A DNA stretch of 64,000 bases from Chionoecetes opilio (lineage: Eukaryota > Arthropoda > Malacostraca > Decapoda > Majidae), in the NCBI GenBank assembly GCA_016584305.1, contig JACEEZ010020410.1, positions 1-64,000 of the forward strand. The letters run 5' to 3'. Shown one piece after another: positions 34,501-43,899 of this stretch; the first letter of the stretch is position 1; every line of letters begins with the position of its first letter. The notes under the pieces were generated by a model that was not told the origin of the DNA, searched no databases, and saw only the letters and a program-made list of their open reading frames with translations. The translations under genes and the position numbers were made by a program.

Positions 34501-35212
34501 TGCGACATTATAGTCTAGTGGCGACTATAGATAGTGTTATTAACGGTAAATGAAATTAAATTTCATCATTCATTTTTTCATAGTCATCCCTGCAACTTGA
34601 CTTCCCATTGAGAAGTCAAGTAAATAAAACGCGCGCTTTTTAAAAATGTGTGCATTTCTGCCCGGAGGACCGCCCACTCGATCCCCCAGCCAATAGGAAC
34701 GACGAATGGGATGGGGCCAGTCTCGATGTATTTTAGCGAGCATCAGTCCAGTCTGCACCGGTCTGGACTAGACTGGCCCAGGGCGGTGAACGCCACGAAA
34801 ACGCGCTACTAGTCTTCACATCCCCGCTCCGACACGATGCCACTTAGCCTTTTACAGTATTGTTTATTACAACTCTGCTGTTTTTTATGTACTGCTTATT
34901 TGGTAATAACATGTCCATTAATACCAATTATGTCGTTATAAGATAATGTAATGTTCCATTACTAGTAAAGATTATGATTAAATCATTCAAAATTTCACCG
35001 AGAAGCAACCGCGAGTACACACTGCACTACCTCCATACGTCGCCCCCCGATGTGAAATTGCTGGCCTCGGTAATTTTTCTCATTTCATCTCACGTCTATA
35101 GGAAGCTTCAAAAAAGCATATGTATATATAATGTTTTCTGCTTAGAAAAACATGTTCTTTCACCTGTATCAATATTTGCAGAAACTCGTGTTACACCCTG
35201 TATTTGAGAGCA
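34501..35212. other. Non-coding interval
   Basis: No gene is recognised. A small dyad (CCAGTCT...AGACTGG) lies near 34748-34780. At 35135-35165, GCTTAGAAAAACATGTTCTTTCACC is the inverted counterpart of bases near 32975-33000, which suggests a pair of related repeat ends about 2.1 kb apart. Confidence 0.45.
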
Positions 35213-35945
35213 GCAGGTGGGATTCTTAAAGTACCTAGGTGAACAACAAAGAGTTCATACTGATGCCTAGGAAACATTTAAAAAAATTGTATGTAAATCA
35301 AATTCATAATTCTGATCATGCATCTGTTGAGTCAACATTAACAAAGGCATAATCTAAATTTTGGATTCCAGTAGTAGGACGTTTCATAAAATCAGTTAGA
35401 TATATATGTGTTATGCGTAAGAAAACTGATAAACAGACTGGAGGACATTGTATGGGACATTTATCCAGTGATAGAACGGCTCCCGTTATATCCTTTTACA
35501 ACTGTAGCTTTGATATTGTTGTGGTATATTAATAGATGTGATAAATTAAGGATACTGTTAAAAAAATAACGACTGGTAAGGTTTATGGTGTAATTTTTAA
35601 TTGTCTTGTCATTCGAGCTGTATAGCTATATAACATTGATGTACCTGAGTGATATAATACTGAGACATTTCTCATAACCTTGAAGATATTTGTGGCTATT
35701 CATGGATTCCCAAGGACAATTTACTCTGATTCTGGGAGTCAATTGGTTAGTGCAAATAGGAATCTGAGAGACATTGTTAAGCAATGGAGTGTGAACCAAT
35801 TTATCGCTTTTGGTAGCTGCGAAGGTATGAATTGGTGCTTTAATAAATGATGCATCATAGGAAAGTGGATGCGCTGAAGCTCTAACACGGTTGATAAAGC
35901 GTATTTTGACATTATCTAAAGGTAGCAGGATTGTAACCATCAATG
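35213..35945 (+). pseudogene. Bel/Pao-type integrase remnant
   Basis: In shifting frames the segment reads HNSDHASVESTLTKA, KFWIPVVGRFIKSVRY and CVMRKKTDKQTGG (zinc-binding and linker region), then a core with VYGVIFNCLV, VAIHGFPRTIYSDSGSQ and LVSANRNLRDIV, then CAEALTRLIKRILTL. The IYSDSGSQ step is the second catalytic Asp region of retroviral-type integrases, and the GFP-x2-IYSD-x-G order is typical of Bel/Pao. Several stops are present, including TAA codons in the middle. It may continue the pol remnant at 30150-30770, the 4.4 kb between them being later insertions. Confidence 0.7.
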
Positions 35946-36022
35946 TAGCCTACTCCTGACTGTATTTTTTTAAATTGCTTCATTATTAAATAATAGACCA
36001 ATCGGGAATAAACCGAACAGTG

Positions 36023-37477
36023 CAGTAGCGTAGCTACGGGGAGGCATGGGTGGGCATGTGCCCACCCACGAGAAGCCGGTGCCCCCCCAGGTGCCCACCC
36101 ACTGGCCACGGTTGCCGTGTGGTGTGGGAACCGTGTTCCACTAGGTAGGACTGAGGGAGCATGCATGGAGTATTATGAATAATTTCTACTGATGATTTAC
36201 CCTCGACCTCAAATATAATAAATATTTTTCCTCTGCTTCAAAGAAAGAAACATGCCTCTGAGTCTGAGTTAAATGCATATACTTTCTATTGATCACTTTT
36301 AACACCAACGAACATAACTAAATTACACCAGTTACCCTTACAAATTTTCTATAATGCCTTGTGTTGGTACGTGTCTCCCTCTTGTACGTCAAATTTTCTA
36401 TAATGCCTTGTGTTGGTACGTGTCTCCCTCTTGTACGTGTCTTATATCCGTTCTCTGGACCGACATAACAACACAAAGTCAGTGACCGATCATTCGTGGC
36501 CTTGTACGGCAGCGACCACTGCCGATGCTTTGTGGGATGAAGTTGAGAGAAACTCAGCAGCTCATGATTTTGATACTTCAGAGTGTAGAATGTGTAGATC
36601 ACCAAGGAAACGGAAACTGTCTACACAATGGAGGCGTTTTGGTTAAGGAAAAAAGTACTACATACCGCCAGAATTTTAATTTCCGAATTTCTTTTGTGGA
36701 CCTCGGAGATTCTTCATATACGAGTGGTTGTTCATAAAATTCTTATGTACATATTCTTATAATTCATTTAAATTTGGTTTCGTGCCTTATAATGAGGTAA
36801 TAACATATTTTGTGAAGTTATGTTGATGTGCCCATATACGTCAAGGGATGAATATATATCGGTTTTTACACATGTGTATAAATATTTCTTGATCTATAGT
36901 TTTATTTGAATACTCCCAGTGGTCACCACCCACCAGGATTTTGTTGTTACTGATTCTATTGGAAAACAGTCAGGGAGCACACACTCTGATTTCAGTGTTA
37001 AGGATTCAACACGAATTAACTTCTTCTATCCTATTTTAGATCATGTTAACATAAATGACAAGGCGCTTCAGTAATGAAGCATGTGAACTTAATAAAGCAT
37101 TACAGGCACTGAATCCACAAAGTACTGAGTTCTTATCTTTTGAGAAAATGTCTGGACTTATTCATGCATTTCGTGTTATTGAGGAAGATCTTAACCATGA
37201 GCTGCACTCTGCAAAACGCATGTTAGAATGACGCTATAAGGATGTAAGTGACAATGAAAAGCCCAAATCACTGTTAAATTTAGTGAGAATTCTTGGTCCA
37301 TATGAAGAGGCATTTCCTGAGTTCTACAGACTGGCCAAAATTTCTGTAGTATTACCTGTGTCATCAGCTTCAGCAGAGAGAATATTCTCTGCTCTGAAAT
37401 TAATCAAAACTACACTGAGAAATACAATGGGCAATGAGAGATTAGGTAATCTTGCTGCGCTGTCTAGAGAGAACTGA
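36023..37477 (+). mobile_element. hAT element remnant with left terminus
   Basis: CAGTAGCGTAGCTACGGGG at the left resembles the CAGTGGCGTAGC hAT terminus also seen at 20819 and 26519. It is followed by the palindromic TGGGTGGGCATGTGCCCACCCA typical of subterminal hAT repeats. A transposase remnant lies at 36470-37477. The right terminus is not found and may be lost or displaced by the repeat that begins near 37541. Confidence 0.5.
36470..37477 (+). pseudogene. hAT transposase remnant with hATC dimerisation domain
   Basis: The last 140 codons (37053-37477) form one frame broken only by a TGA at 37229: FSNEACELNKALQAL, SFEKMSGLIHAF, then PEFYRLAKISVVLPVSSAS followed by AERIFSALKLIKT and the NTMGNERLGNLAALS end. 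LPVSSASAERIFSALK is the diagnostic hATC motif. Upstream, 36500-36700 keeps WDEVERNSAAHDF and PRKRKLST, found in ZMYM1-like hAT proteins before the catalytic domain. The central part is decayed. It is a separate copy from 22830-25110 and on the opposite strand. Confidence 0.75.
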
Positions 37478-37540
37478 AACTCGAAATGCCAGTGGTCGCT
37501 GGCAGTTTTAACTCACAAGTTGATAATAATTTGGTCTACG

Positions 37541-37720
37541 GGGGCCAGATCCAGCAAAAAAGTGTAAGTCAAGCGGTGTAAGTATGGTGTAAATGCTACT
37601 TCCGGCGCAACCCTCACCCCCTCTTGCGCCGAGGCTGTTTGAATAATCTGCCGAGATGGACTTACACCGGGCGAAAGGAAGAGTATCTCGGAGTATCTCC
37701 ACAGAGACAGCTGATTGGCT
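37541..37720. mobile_element. Candidate MITE sharing an end with the insert at 42.6-43.0 kb
   Basis: Begins GGGGCCAGATCCAGCAAA and includes TGTAAGTC and GGAGTATCTCC blocks. The same phrases occur in reverse at about 42880-42960. There is no coding capacity. The right boundary is uncertain. Confidence 0.4.
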
Positions 37721-38024
37721 GGCGAATACATTGACGTCATCCTCGCTAATAGCGAATCACAGCAGTGTTTATATTATCTATTCAGATCTATCAGCCAATC
37801 ACAAGGCTGTCACGTGATAAATAATGTTTACAAACATTAATCAGCTGATTACTCAGCTGGCATCTGGGTTGACACAACAAACGATGTATCATGTTTAAAA
37901 GCGATAAGGAAGGGTTTGATGATGATGATTGAAGAATTTCGTCAGTTATTGACGCAGCTGAGATGGATCGCTGCTGTAACCACAGCTCTCTCGCAGACTA
38001 CCCCGAGAGAGAGCTGTCTGCTAG
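37721..38024. other. Non-coding interval
   Basis: Contains short TGACGTCA and CACGTGA palindromes (37734, 37812) and AGCTGATT repeats. No gene is recognised. Confidence 0.45.
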
Positions 38025-38222
38025 TGCTTATAGTGTTGGCCGAAGCCAGCACCCCGGGAGGCGGGTTACAAACCCCGGCTAACACCCGGTACCCATTCAC
38101 TGCTGGGTGGGACAGGGGCTCGGGTTTTAAGGAAACAGCCCAACTGTTTCCGCTCCACCCGGGGATCGAACCGGGACTTCTCGGTTGTAAACAGAGTGTG
38201 CTTCCCTACACTAAGGGGATAC
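38025..38222 (-). mobile_element. tRNA-Val-like SINE
   Basis: On the minus strand CCTTAGTGTAGGGAAGC (A box), CTGTTTACAACC (anticodon-loop-like, TAC) and CCCGGTTCGATCCCCGGGT (B box with T stem) reproduce the layout of a tRNA-Val. A GC-rich body of about 120 bases follows. The T stem still pairs perfectly, but the 5' acceptor stem does not pair well, so this is a SINE head and not a tRNA gene. It is a different family from 20304-20645. Confidence 0.6.
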
Positions 38223-38925
38223 AGTTGATTCGGGCCGCCAGTTGAATCAGGCCGCCTATATTAAATGCATACTGGACGAGTTTCGCGGGCGTTTTCAGAG
38301 ACACCGACTATTTTTTTTTGGGCCCTACAATAGGTGCTTGTTCTAACGGAGATAGTTTTATTTTGCGCAAAAAAAAATAAAAAAAAATAGAAAAAATAAA
38401 CTTAACTAACCTATAGTTTTAATGAAACTAACCTAACCTTATAGGTTTTAATGAAACCTAACCTAACCTTAAAGGTTTTAATGAAACCTAACCTGACCTT
38501 ATAGGTTTTAATGAAACCTAACCTAACCTTAAAGGTTTTAATGAAACCTAACCTAACCTTATAGGTTTTAATGAAACCTAACCTAACCTTATAGGTTTTA
38601 ATGAAACCTAACCTAACCTTAAAGGTTTTAATGAAACCTAACCTAACCTTATAGGTTTTAATGAGACCTAACCTAACCTTAAAGGTTTTAATGAAACCTA
38701 ACCTAACCTTATAGGTTTTAATGAAACCTAACCTAACCTTAACCACAAAGTATACTTTTTTATTTTTTTTATGGGTTTGCGCAAAATAAAACTATCTCCA
38801 TTAGAACAAGCCCCTATTGTAGGCCAAGAAAAAAAAATTGGGTGTCTCTGAAAACGACCGTTAAACTGCCCTGTCTGCTGGGTATGCATGCTACTGTAGG
38901 CGGCCCGAATCAACGGTACCCCACT
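38213..38925. mobile_element. TIR-bounded element enclosing a telomere-like tandem array
   Basis: Bases 38213-38385 are mirrored by 38755-38925: GTTGATTCGGGCCGCC, CGTTTTCAGAGACACC, GCCTACAATAGG, CTTGTTCTAA and GGAGATAGTTTTATTTTGCGC occur on both sides in inverted order. The left arm has one extra duplicated GAATCAGGCCGCC block. Between the arms is a 30-base tandem array (38400-38745). It looks like a MITE whose interior is a minisatellite. A certain target-site duplication is not seen. Confidence 0.65.
38400..38745 (+). repeat. 30-bp minisatellite containing CCTAACCTAACC
   Basis: About eleven units of CCTAACCTAACCTTAWAGGTTTTAATGAAA. Units with TATAGG and AAAGG alternate, giving a higher-order dimer of 60 bases. 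The core is two copies of the arthropod telomere motif. The periodic open frame on the minus strand (KVRLGFIKTY repeats) follows from the period being a multiple of three and is not a gene. Confidence 0.9.
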
Positions 38926-39289
38926 AAGGAGTACCATTGACAGTACAGATTGACCAGAAATAAACAATTTGGAGGCAATAATTTAAGGCGCAGACATCCT
39001 GATTGACTTTTAATAAATATTTCTAGAGCAATAATGGGCCAGCCATCCTGATTAACCTAATAATTCAGGGAAAAAAAGGGGCAGACATCATGGTTGACCA
39101 TATAATCATATAATTAAAGGGGCGTTAAGAGGCAGACATTCTGAGTGACCTAATCGTATCATTCAGGATAATGAGAACGGTACCTGGTACTCTCGTCTAC
39201 CGAAATTCTCGTCCTGACACAATCCGGGAAAACTCTCGCCGAAGGTAATGGTTAGGTTAGTAGGATATTAAGGGAAAGATACCGGTAAA
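38926..39289. other. Non-coding interval with a loose repeated phrase
   Basis: The phrase CAGACAT-CT-GA-TGACC recurs several times (38992, 39041, 39081, 39133) at 40-60 base spacing, a decayed tandem repeat. Confidence 0.45.
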
Positions 39290-39575
39290 AATGAACGAGG
39301 ACTGCGCGGTCATTTCTGAAACAATGACTAGATTTTCCTTGCCTAAAATTAGTGCTTTTGGTAAAATGGACGAGGACTGCACGGTCATTTTCTGAGACAC
39401 TGACTAGTTTTTTCTTGGGTAAAATTAGTGCTTTTGATAAAAATGAACGAGGACTGCGCAGTCATTTTCTGAAACACTGACTAGATTTTCCTTGCCTAAA
39501 ATTAGTGCTTTTGGTAAAAAATGGACGAGGACTGCGCGGTCATTTTCTGAGACACTGACTAGTTTTTCTGGTAAA
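39290..39575 (+). repeat. ~60-90 bp satellite units
   Basis: Four units of GACGAGGACTGCGCGGTCATTT, CTGA-ACA-TGACTAGATTTTCCTTG and AAAATTAGTGCTTTTGGTAAAA follow head to tail. The two unit types alternate (ACTAGATTTT and ACTAGTTTTT). Confidence 0.85.
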
Positions 39576-40335
39576 TTTCTAGTGTTTGCCCATACTCTCC
39601 CACTAACCCCAAGCAAGTTTGGGCACCTGTGGGAATGCGGGGTTTTCGGGTGGGGAGCAAATAAAAAATATAATGCGTCGGAGACACGTAATTTAAGAAT
39701 TGTGTAGAGGAGACAAACTCCCTAGATCTAAAGTAATTCCTTATATCTAGAGAAATTTGCCCAACCAAAATTAACCTAACCTAGCGGGGGGCTTGACCCA
39801 CCGATAAACTAACCTAACCTAACCTAAATCTAACCAAATCTAACCTAACCTAACCAGATCTAACCTAACCTAACCAAATATAACTACCCTAATCAATAAT
39901 ACCCTAACCAAACCTCCTATATGGTTGGGGGGCCTCTGGAAGGGGAGGTTGTGTCTGTATGAGTATTAGTCTAAGACAACTATATCATGTCTACAATATG
40001 TATATAAGTTTGGTAAAATTCTAGTGTTTGCCCATACTCTCCCACTTCCCCAAACAAGTTTGGGTACCTGTGGGAATGCGGGGTTTTCGGGTGGGGAACA
40101 AATTATGCGTCGGAAATACGTAATTTAAGAGTTGTTTAGGGGTTAAAAATTCCCTAGATCTAGGGTAATTTCCTATATCTAGAGAAATTTGCCTAACCAA
40201 AATTAACCTAACCTAGCGGGGGGCTTGGCCCACCGATAACCTAAACTAACCTAACCTAACCTAACCTAACTAAACCTAACCTAACCAAATCTAACCTAAC
40301 CTAACCAAATCTAACCTAACCTAACCTCCTAGCGG
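39576..40335 (+). repeat. Two direct copies of a ~430 bp satellite unit ending in telomere-like repeats
   Basis: TAGTGTTTGCCCATACTCTCCC at about 39580 recurs at about 40023, followed in both by TGTGGGAATGCGGGGTTTTCGG, ATGCGTCGGA, CCCTAGATCTA, GAAATTTGCC, AACCAAAATTAACC and then CCTAA-rich arrays (39770-39900 and 40195-40325). The unit therefore ends in interstitial telomere-like sequence each time. Confidence 0.85.
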
Positions 40336-40486
40336 GGGGGGGGGGGGTTCTCAACACTTCAGTCATCATTCTGTGAGGATCGTCAGGTTCACACATCTCT
40401 GGACTCAGAAGAAATCCAATGAATTTTCCCTAAATCTAGAGAATTTTTTTAATTTCCATAACTCAAAAAGTATGTGGTTGCGACGC

Positions 40487-40577
40487 ATATTTTGTACCCC
40501 AGCCATATATCCTGCATTCCCCCAGGTCCCCAAGCTTGTTTTGGGGGAGAGGGGGGAGTATGGGCAAACACTAGAAT
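40487..40577 (-). repeat. Inverted partial copy of the satellite unit
   Basis: Reverse complement of the 39580-39660 segment: CTAGTGTTTGCCCATACTCCCC, CCCAAAACAAGCTTGGGGACC and GGGGGAATGCAGG. Another partial copy in direct orientation is at 41090-41165. Confidence 0.75.
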
Positions 40578-41204
40578 AATACCATAAGTTTTAAAGGTTA
40601 CGCGGAAGGGCATTAATACTGTACAGTATACTAAACAAAAAAAAATATAGAAAACGCATGTGGTAATGGCGGCAGTGACCGCGCAGTTATCGTCCATTAT
40701 AACTGAAACACCAACCGAGAAGTCTTGCCGACATAAAAGTTTTCGGCGAGTTCCACTTGTAATAGGTGCAAATGAAAGAATAAAAGGTATTTCGTATTGG
40801 ACAAGTTTTTCGCTTGTCCCAAAATAATTTAAAACTACACTTCAATACGATACATGGACATTGGTTACGTAACATGTCAAAACCCCAGACTCCCCCAATC
40901 ACTAAACTAAACCCCGATATTCGGTCCCTGAATTCACAAACACGGGTAAAAGCTGTTTTAAAAATATAGATTGGGTACTGTTATGTTAATAAATAAACTT
41001 GTAACTGTCGCTTAATAGGAACTCTCGCCGACGTAAAAATAATGGAGGTAAAACTTTGGAAGAAGTCCTTCACCCCTATCTTTTTTTCTTCCCCCTATAG
41101 CGAACAAGCCTGGGGAACTGGCGGGAATATGGGGTTTTTGGGTGGGGAAGCAAATATAAGTGATTAATGGCTCCCCCAAAAAATCATCAAAGTCACTATA
41201 TGTA
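40578..41204. other. Non-coding interval between satellite blocks
   Basis: No gene is recognised. It includes the diverged satellite piece at 41090-41165. Confidence 0.45.
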
Positions 41205-41555
41205 AAAATCTAAAACCTTAACCTAAACCTAACCTTAACACAAGTATACCTAACCTAACCTAACCTTAACCACAAAGTATACCTACCGAACCTAACCTAA
41301 CCTTAACCACAAAGTATACCTAACCTAACCTTAACCACAAAGTATTTCTAACCTTAACCACAAAAGTATACCCTAACCTAACCTAACCTAACCTTAACCA
41401 CAAAGTATACCTAACCTAACCTAACCTAACCTTAACCACAAAAATACCTAACCTAACTAAACCTTAACCAAACTAACCTAATAACCTTAACCACAAAGTA
41501 TACCTAACCTAACCTAACCTTAACCACAAAGTATACCTAACCTAACCTAACTGGA
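41205..41555 (+). repeat. Interstitial telomere-like array with CACAAAGTATA spacer
   Basis: Runs of CCTAACCTAACC alternate with TTAACCACAAAGTATA, about ten units of 28-38 bases. The same CCTTAACCACAAAGTATAC phrase occurs once at the right edge of the minisatellite at 38738-38755, linking the two arrays. Confidence 0.9.
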
Positions 41556-42097
41556 CTTAGAATTTTTTGAGGCACCTCATATTTCATAGCGGCCGTGTGG
41601 GTTAACCAAGGCTGAGCGCACGCTGGAACCTTTACAGATGTGAAGTACAATAAGCATACAATACAGTGCGGTAGTTCATTTCAGTCAAAGCCGGAAGGAT
41701 GAGTTCCAAAGTATTTCCAAAATGGAACATTCTCCGACGGTGGCGAGCATTCCTTCCGTTCGGGGACTGTAGGCTACCATTAAAGGCTAGCAAACGTGAC
41801 CTAACTACCATTCAGGGGCAATGAGGGTCAAGCGTCCTGAGTGACCTAACCATAGTGCAAGGTCACTGAGGGGCAGGCATCAGAACAAAAGTTTCATTCT
41901 CAAAAACGTCCAAATTACGATATAGTGAAACAACATTAATCTAGCCGCGGGATGCCAGGCTCGCCTCGTCCCACAACAATTCTGCTCACAGGACTCCGCT
42001 AGTGGTCTAAAAAACTGGTGCTGCCCAATAACGAACTAATACAACAAAAACACCGAAGGCAGTACCTACATACACGACTGAGGTGGCCTCCCACCAT
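41556..42097. other. Non-coding interval
   Basis: No gene is recognised between the telomere-like array and the 3' end of the LINE. Confidence 0.5.
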
Positions 42098-42172
42098 AAG
42101 AACATAAGAACATAAGGAAGCTACAAGAGGCCGCGAGGCCTACACGTGGTAGTTCCTGTCACCTAACACTAC

Positions 42173-43560
42173 CTACATCCACCTTTCATCCCCATCCATG
42201 AACCTATCCAGCTCCCCTTTAAAGCTCCCTAATGACTCCGCACTAACTACCTGTCTACTGAGACCATTCCATTCATTCACCACCCTATTTGTGAACCAGT
42301 TTTTCCCTATTTCCTTTCTAAATCTACGCTTTTCCAGCTTGAATCCGTTACTTCTTGTTCTACCCTGGTTAAAAGCCGTAAGAACTTTTCCTACCTCTCC
42401 TTTATTAAATCCCTTTATCCACTTAAAAACTTCTATCAGATCGCCCCTTACTCTGCGTCTCTCGAGTGAGTGTAATTTTAATAACTTCAATCTCCTCTCA
42501 TAACTAAAGTTACGCAACCCTTGTATCATTTTGGTCATCCTTCTCTGCACTTTTTCTAAGGCTTGTATCTCCTAAACATTTGTAAACACACGCCGCTGCC
42601 GACTACCAATAGGCTTATATTTCAATCCTTACCTCGGTGGTAACGTCTATTAGGCATAATAAATGACATTTTATTTATATATATGAGATACACCTTCTCT
42701 ACACCTCCTCATCGAGGTGGTGTAAATCTATGCCATAATATTGGCCCTGTGACGTCACGGAAATGGAGTAAGTACGCTTGCTGGATCCAGCCAGGGAGGG
42801 TTGGCGCAGACTTGCACCGAGGGGTAAAGTCTGGCGTTGTGACGTCATCGATTTGGCGCAGATGTAGCTCCTGATCCAAGAAAGTTTTCGAAAGAGGAGT
42901 ATCTCCGACTTACACTGACATACACCGGCGTATGTGTTTGCTGGATCTGGCCCCGGGAAAACATAAAGCTCACGCAGTCCCGGGTTAATACTCCTGGTAA
43001 TGAATCCTAAAACCCTATTAGCTCGATTTCTAACCTCAATACATTGTTTAATAGGATGGAGCTCCGAGCTTACCCTCACTCCCAATTCTTTCTCATTTCT
43101 GATTTTTTCAGCGATACATTGCCTATAGTGTACCTATTATTTTAAAGATTTTTTCTACCAACATTATTTACGCTACACATGTCAATATTAAATTCCATCT
43201 GCCACCTGACTACCCACTAGTTGATTTATCTAAGTTTCCTTGCAAATTGTTTACATCAGACTGATCTAATAACCCTACCTACCTACTTAGTATCATCACC
43301 AAACTTGCTGATATCACTGCTAATCCGACCATCTAGGTCGTTGATGCAAATAAAAACTAGTATTGGGCCCTAAACAGACCCCTGATGAACCCCACTTCTT
43401 ACGTGCCCCATTCAGATTTAAAACCATTAGTAGTTTATTTGACCATTTAACCATTAACCTTTGTTGCCTATCTCTTAGCCAAGATCTAATACAACGAAAA
43501 ACCTTTCCATCTATTCCATGTGCCTTATAAACATATTTATGAGGATCGTCCAAGTTAATT
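42173..43560 (-). pseudogene. CR1-like reverse transcriptase fragment
   Basis: In order on the minus strand: AHGIDGKVFRCIRSWL and DRQQRLMV, then (after a frameshift) GPILVFICINDLDG and SDISKFGDDTK, where the catalytic box FADDT appears as FGDDT; then GVRVSSELHPIKQC with ANRVLGFITRSI (43000-43085); then, beyond the insert, VQRRMTKMIQGLRN, RRVRGDLIEVFKWI, RTRSNGFKLEKRRFR and FTNRVVNEWNGLSRQVV with a stop at 42173. These are the conserved RT and C-terminal steps of CR1/L2-type pol. The endonuclease and the 5' half are missing. It is non-functional. Confidence 0.8.
42575..42965. mobile_element. Non-coding insert inside the CR1-like LINE
   Basis: Breaks the LINE between the FITRSI and VQRRMT segments. 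Its right end, reversed, reads GGGGCCAGATCCAGCAAA, the same terminus as 37541. Inside it has further GGATCCAGC blocks and two TGACGTCA-like sites. Probably a MITE; target-site duplication not identified. Confidence 0.5.
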
Positions 43561-43775
43561 TTTGTTATGGCTGCAAATGGCTGATATTTTTACACAGTAA
43601 TTACCTTTGCTCAGTATTGTTCACACCCAAGATTGAGCTCACTCATGCATTTGGTTTGTATTTCAAGATTTTTTTTTTCATTTTTGGTGTGATATCTGAC
43701 CCTTCTTCAAATTGATTCAGCGAGATAACATTTGAGAGGATTTTTTATTTTATTTATCTATAATAATATAAGCGA

Positions 43776-43777
<2 letters not shown>
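43561..43777. other. Non-coding interval
   Basis: T-rich sequence beyond the 5' truncation point of the LINE. Nothing is recognised. Confidence 0.5.

Positions 43778-43827
<50 letters not shown>
43778..43827 (+). repeat. (GT)n microsatellite
   Basis: Uninterrupted GT run preceded by TATAATAATATAAGCGAAA. Confidence 0.95.
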
Positions 43828-43829
<2 letters not shown>

Positions 43830-43899
43830 GCTCCAGGTGCCGCCCCCTGTGGCGGAATCCCCTCATATGGCACAGTTTGTGAACCGGCTCGAGCAGGGA

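Larger units (their letters stand above)
42098..43560 (-). mobile_element. CR1-like LINE, 5'-truncated, interrupted
   Basis: On the minus strand the element runs from an RT fragment (43560) to a 3' end made of short TTCTTATG repeats (42115-42098), the octamer-type 3' tail of CR1-clade LINEs. The 3' UTR contains GGCCTCGCGGCCTCTTGTAG. A non-coding insert occupies about 42575-42965. A second, corrupted copy of the same family is on the plus strand at 55560-58235. Confidence 0.8.

Noticed and set aside
38150..38222. Possible functional tRNA-Val gene
   Set aside because: The B box and T stem are good, but the acceptor and D stems do not pair and a SINE body follows.
38411..38746. 111-codon periodic open frame (KVRLGFIKTY repeats)
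   Set aside because: It is the translation of the 30-base minisatellite; the period is a multiple of three, so the frame stays open without any coding role.
38400..41555. Regular arrays that superficially resemble a CRISPR
   Set aside because: Units are tandem with no unique spacers of constant length, the sequence is eukaryotic, and there are no cas genes.
43757..43800. Helitron-like 5' end (TCTATAATAATATAAGCG before a GT run)
   Set aside because: It resembles some Helitron starts, but there is no 3' hairpin with CTRR or Rep/helicase codons, so the resemblance is too weak.
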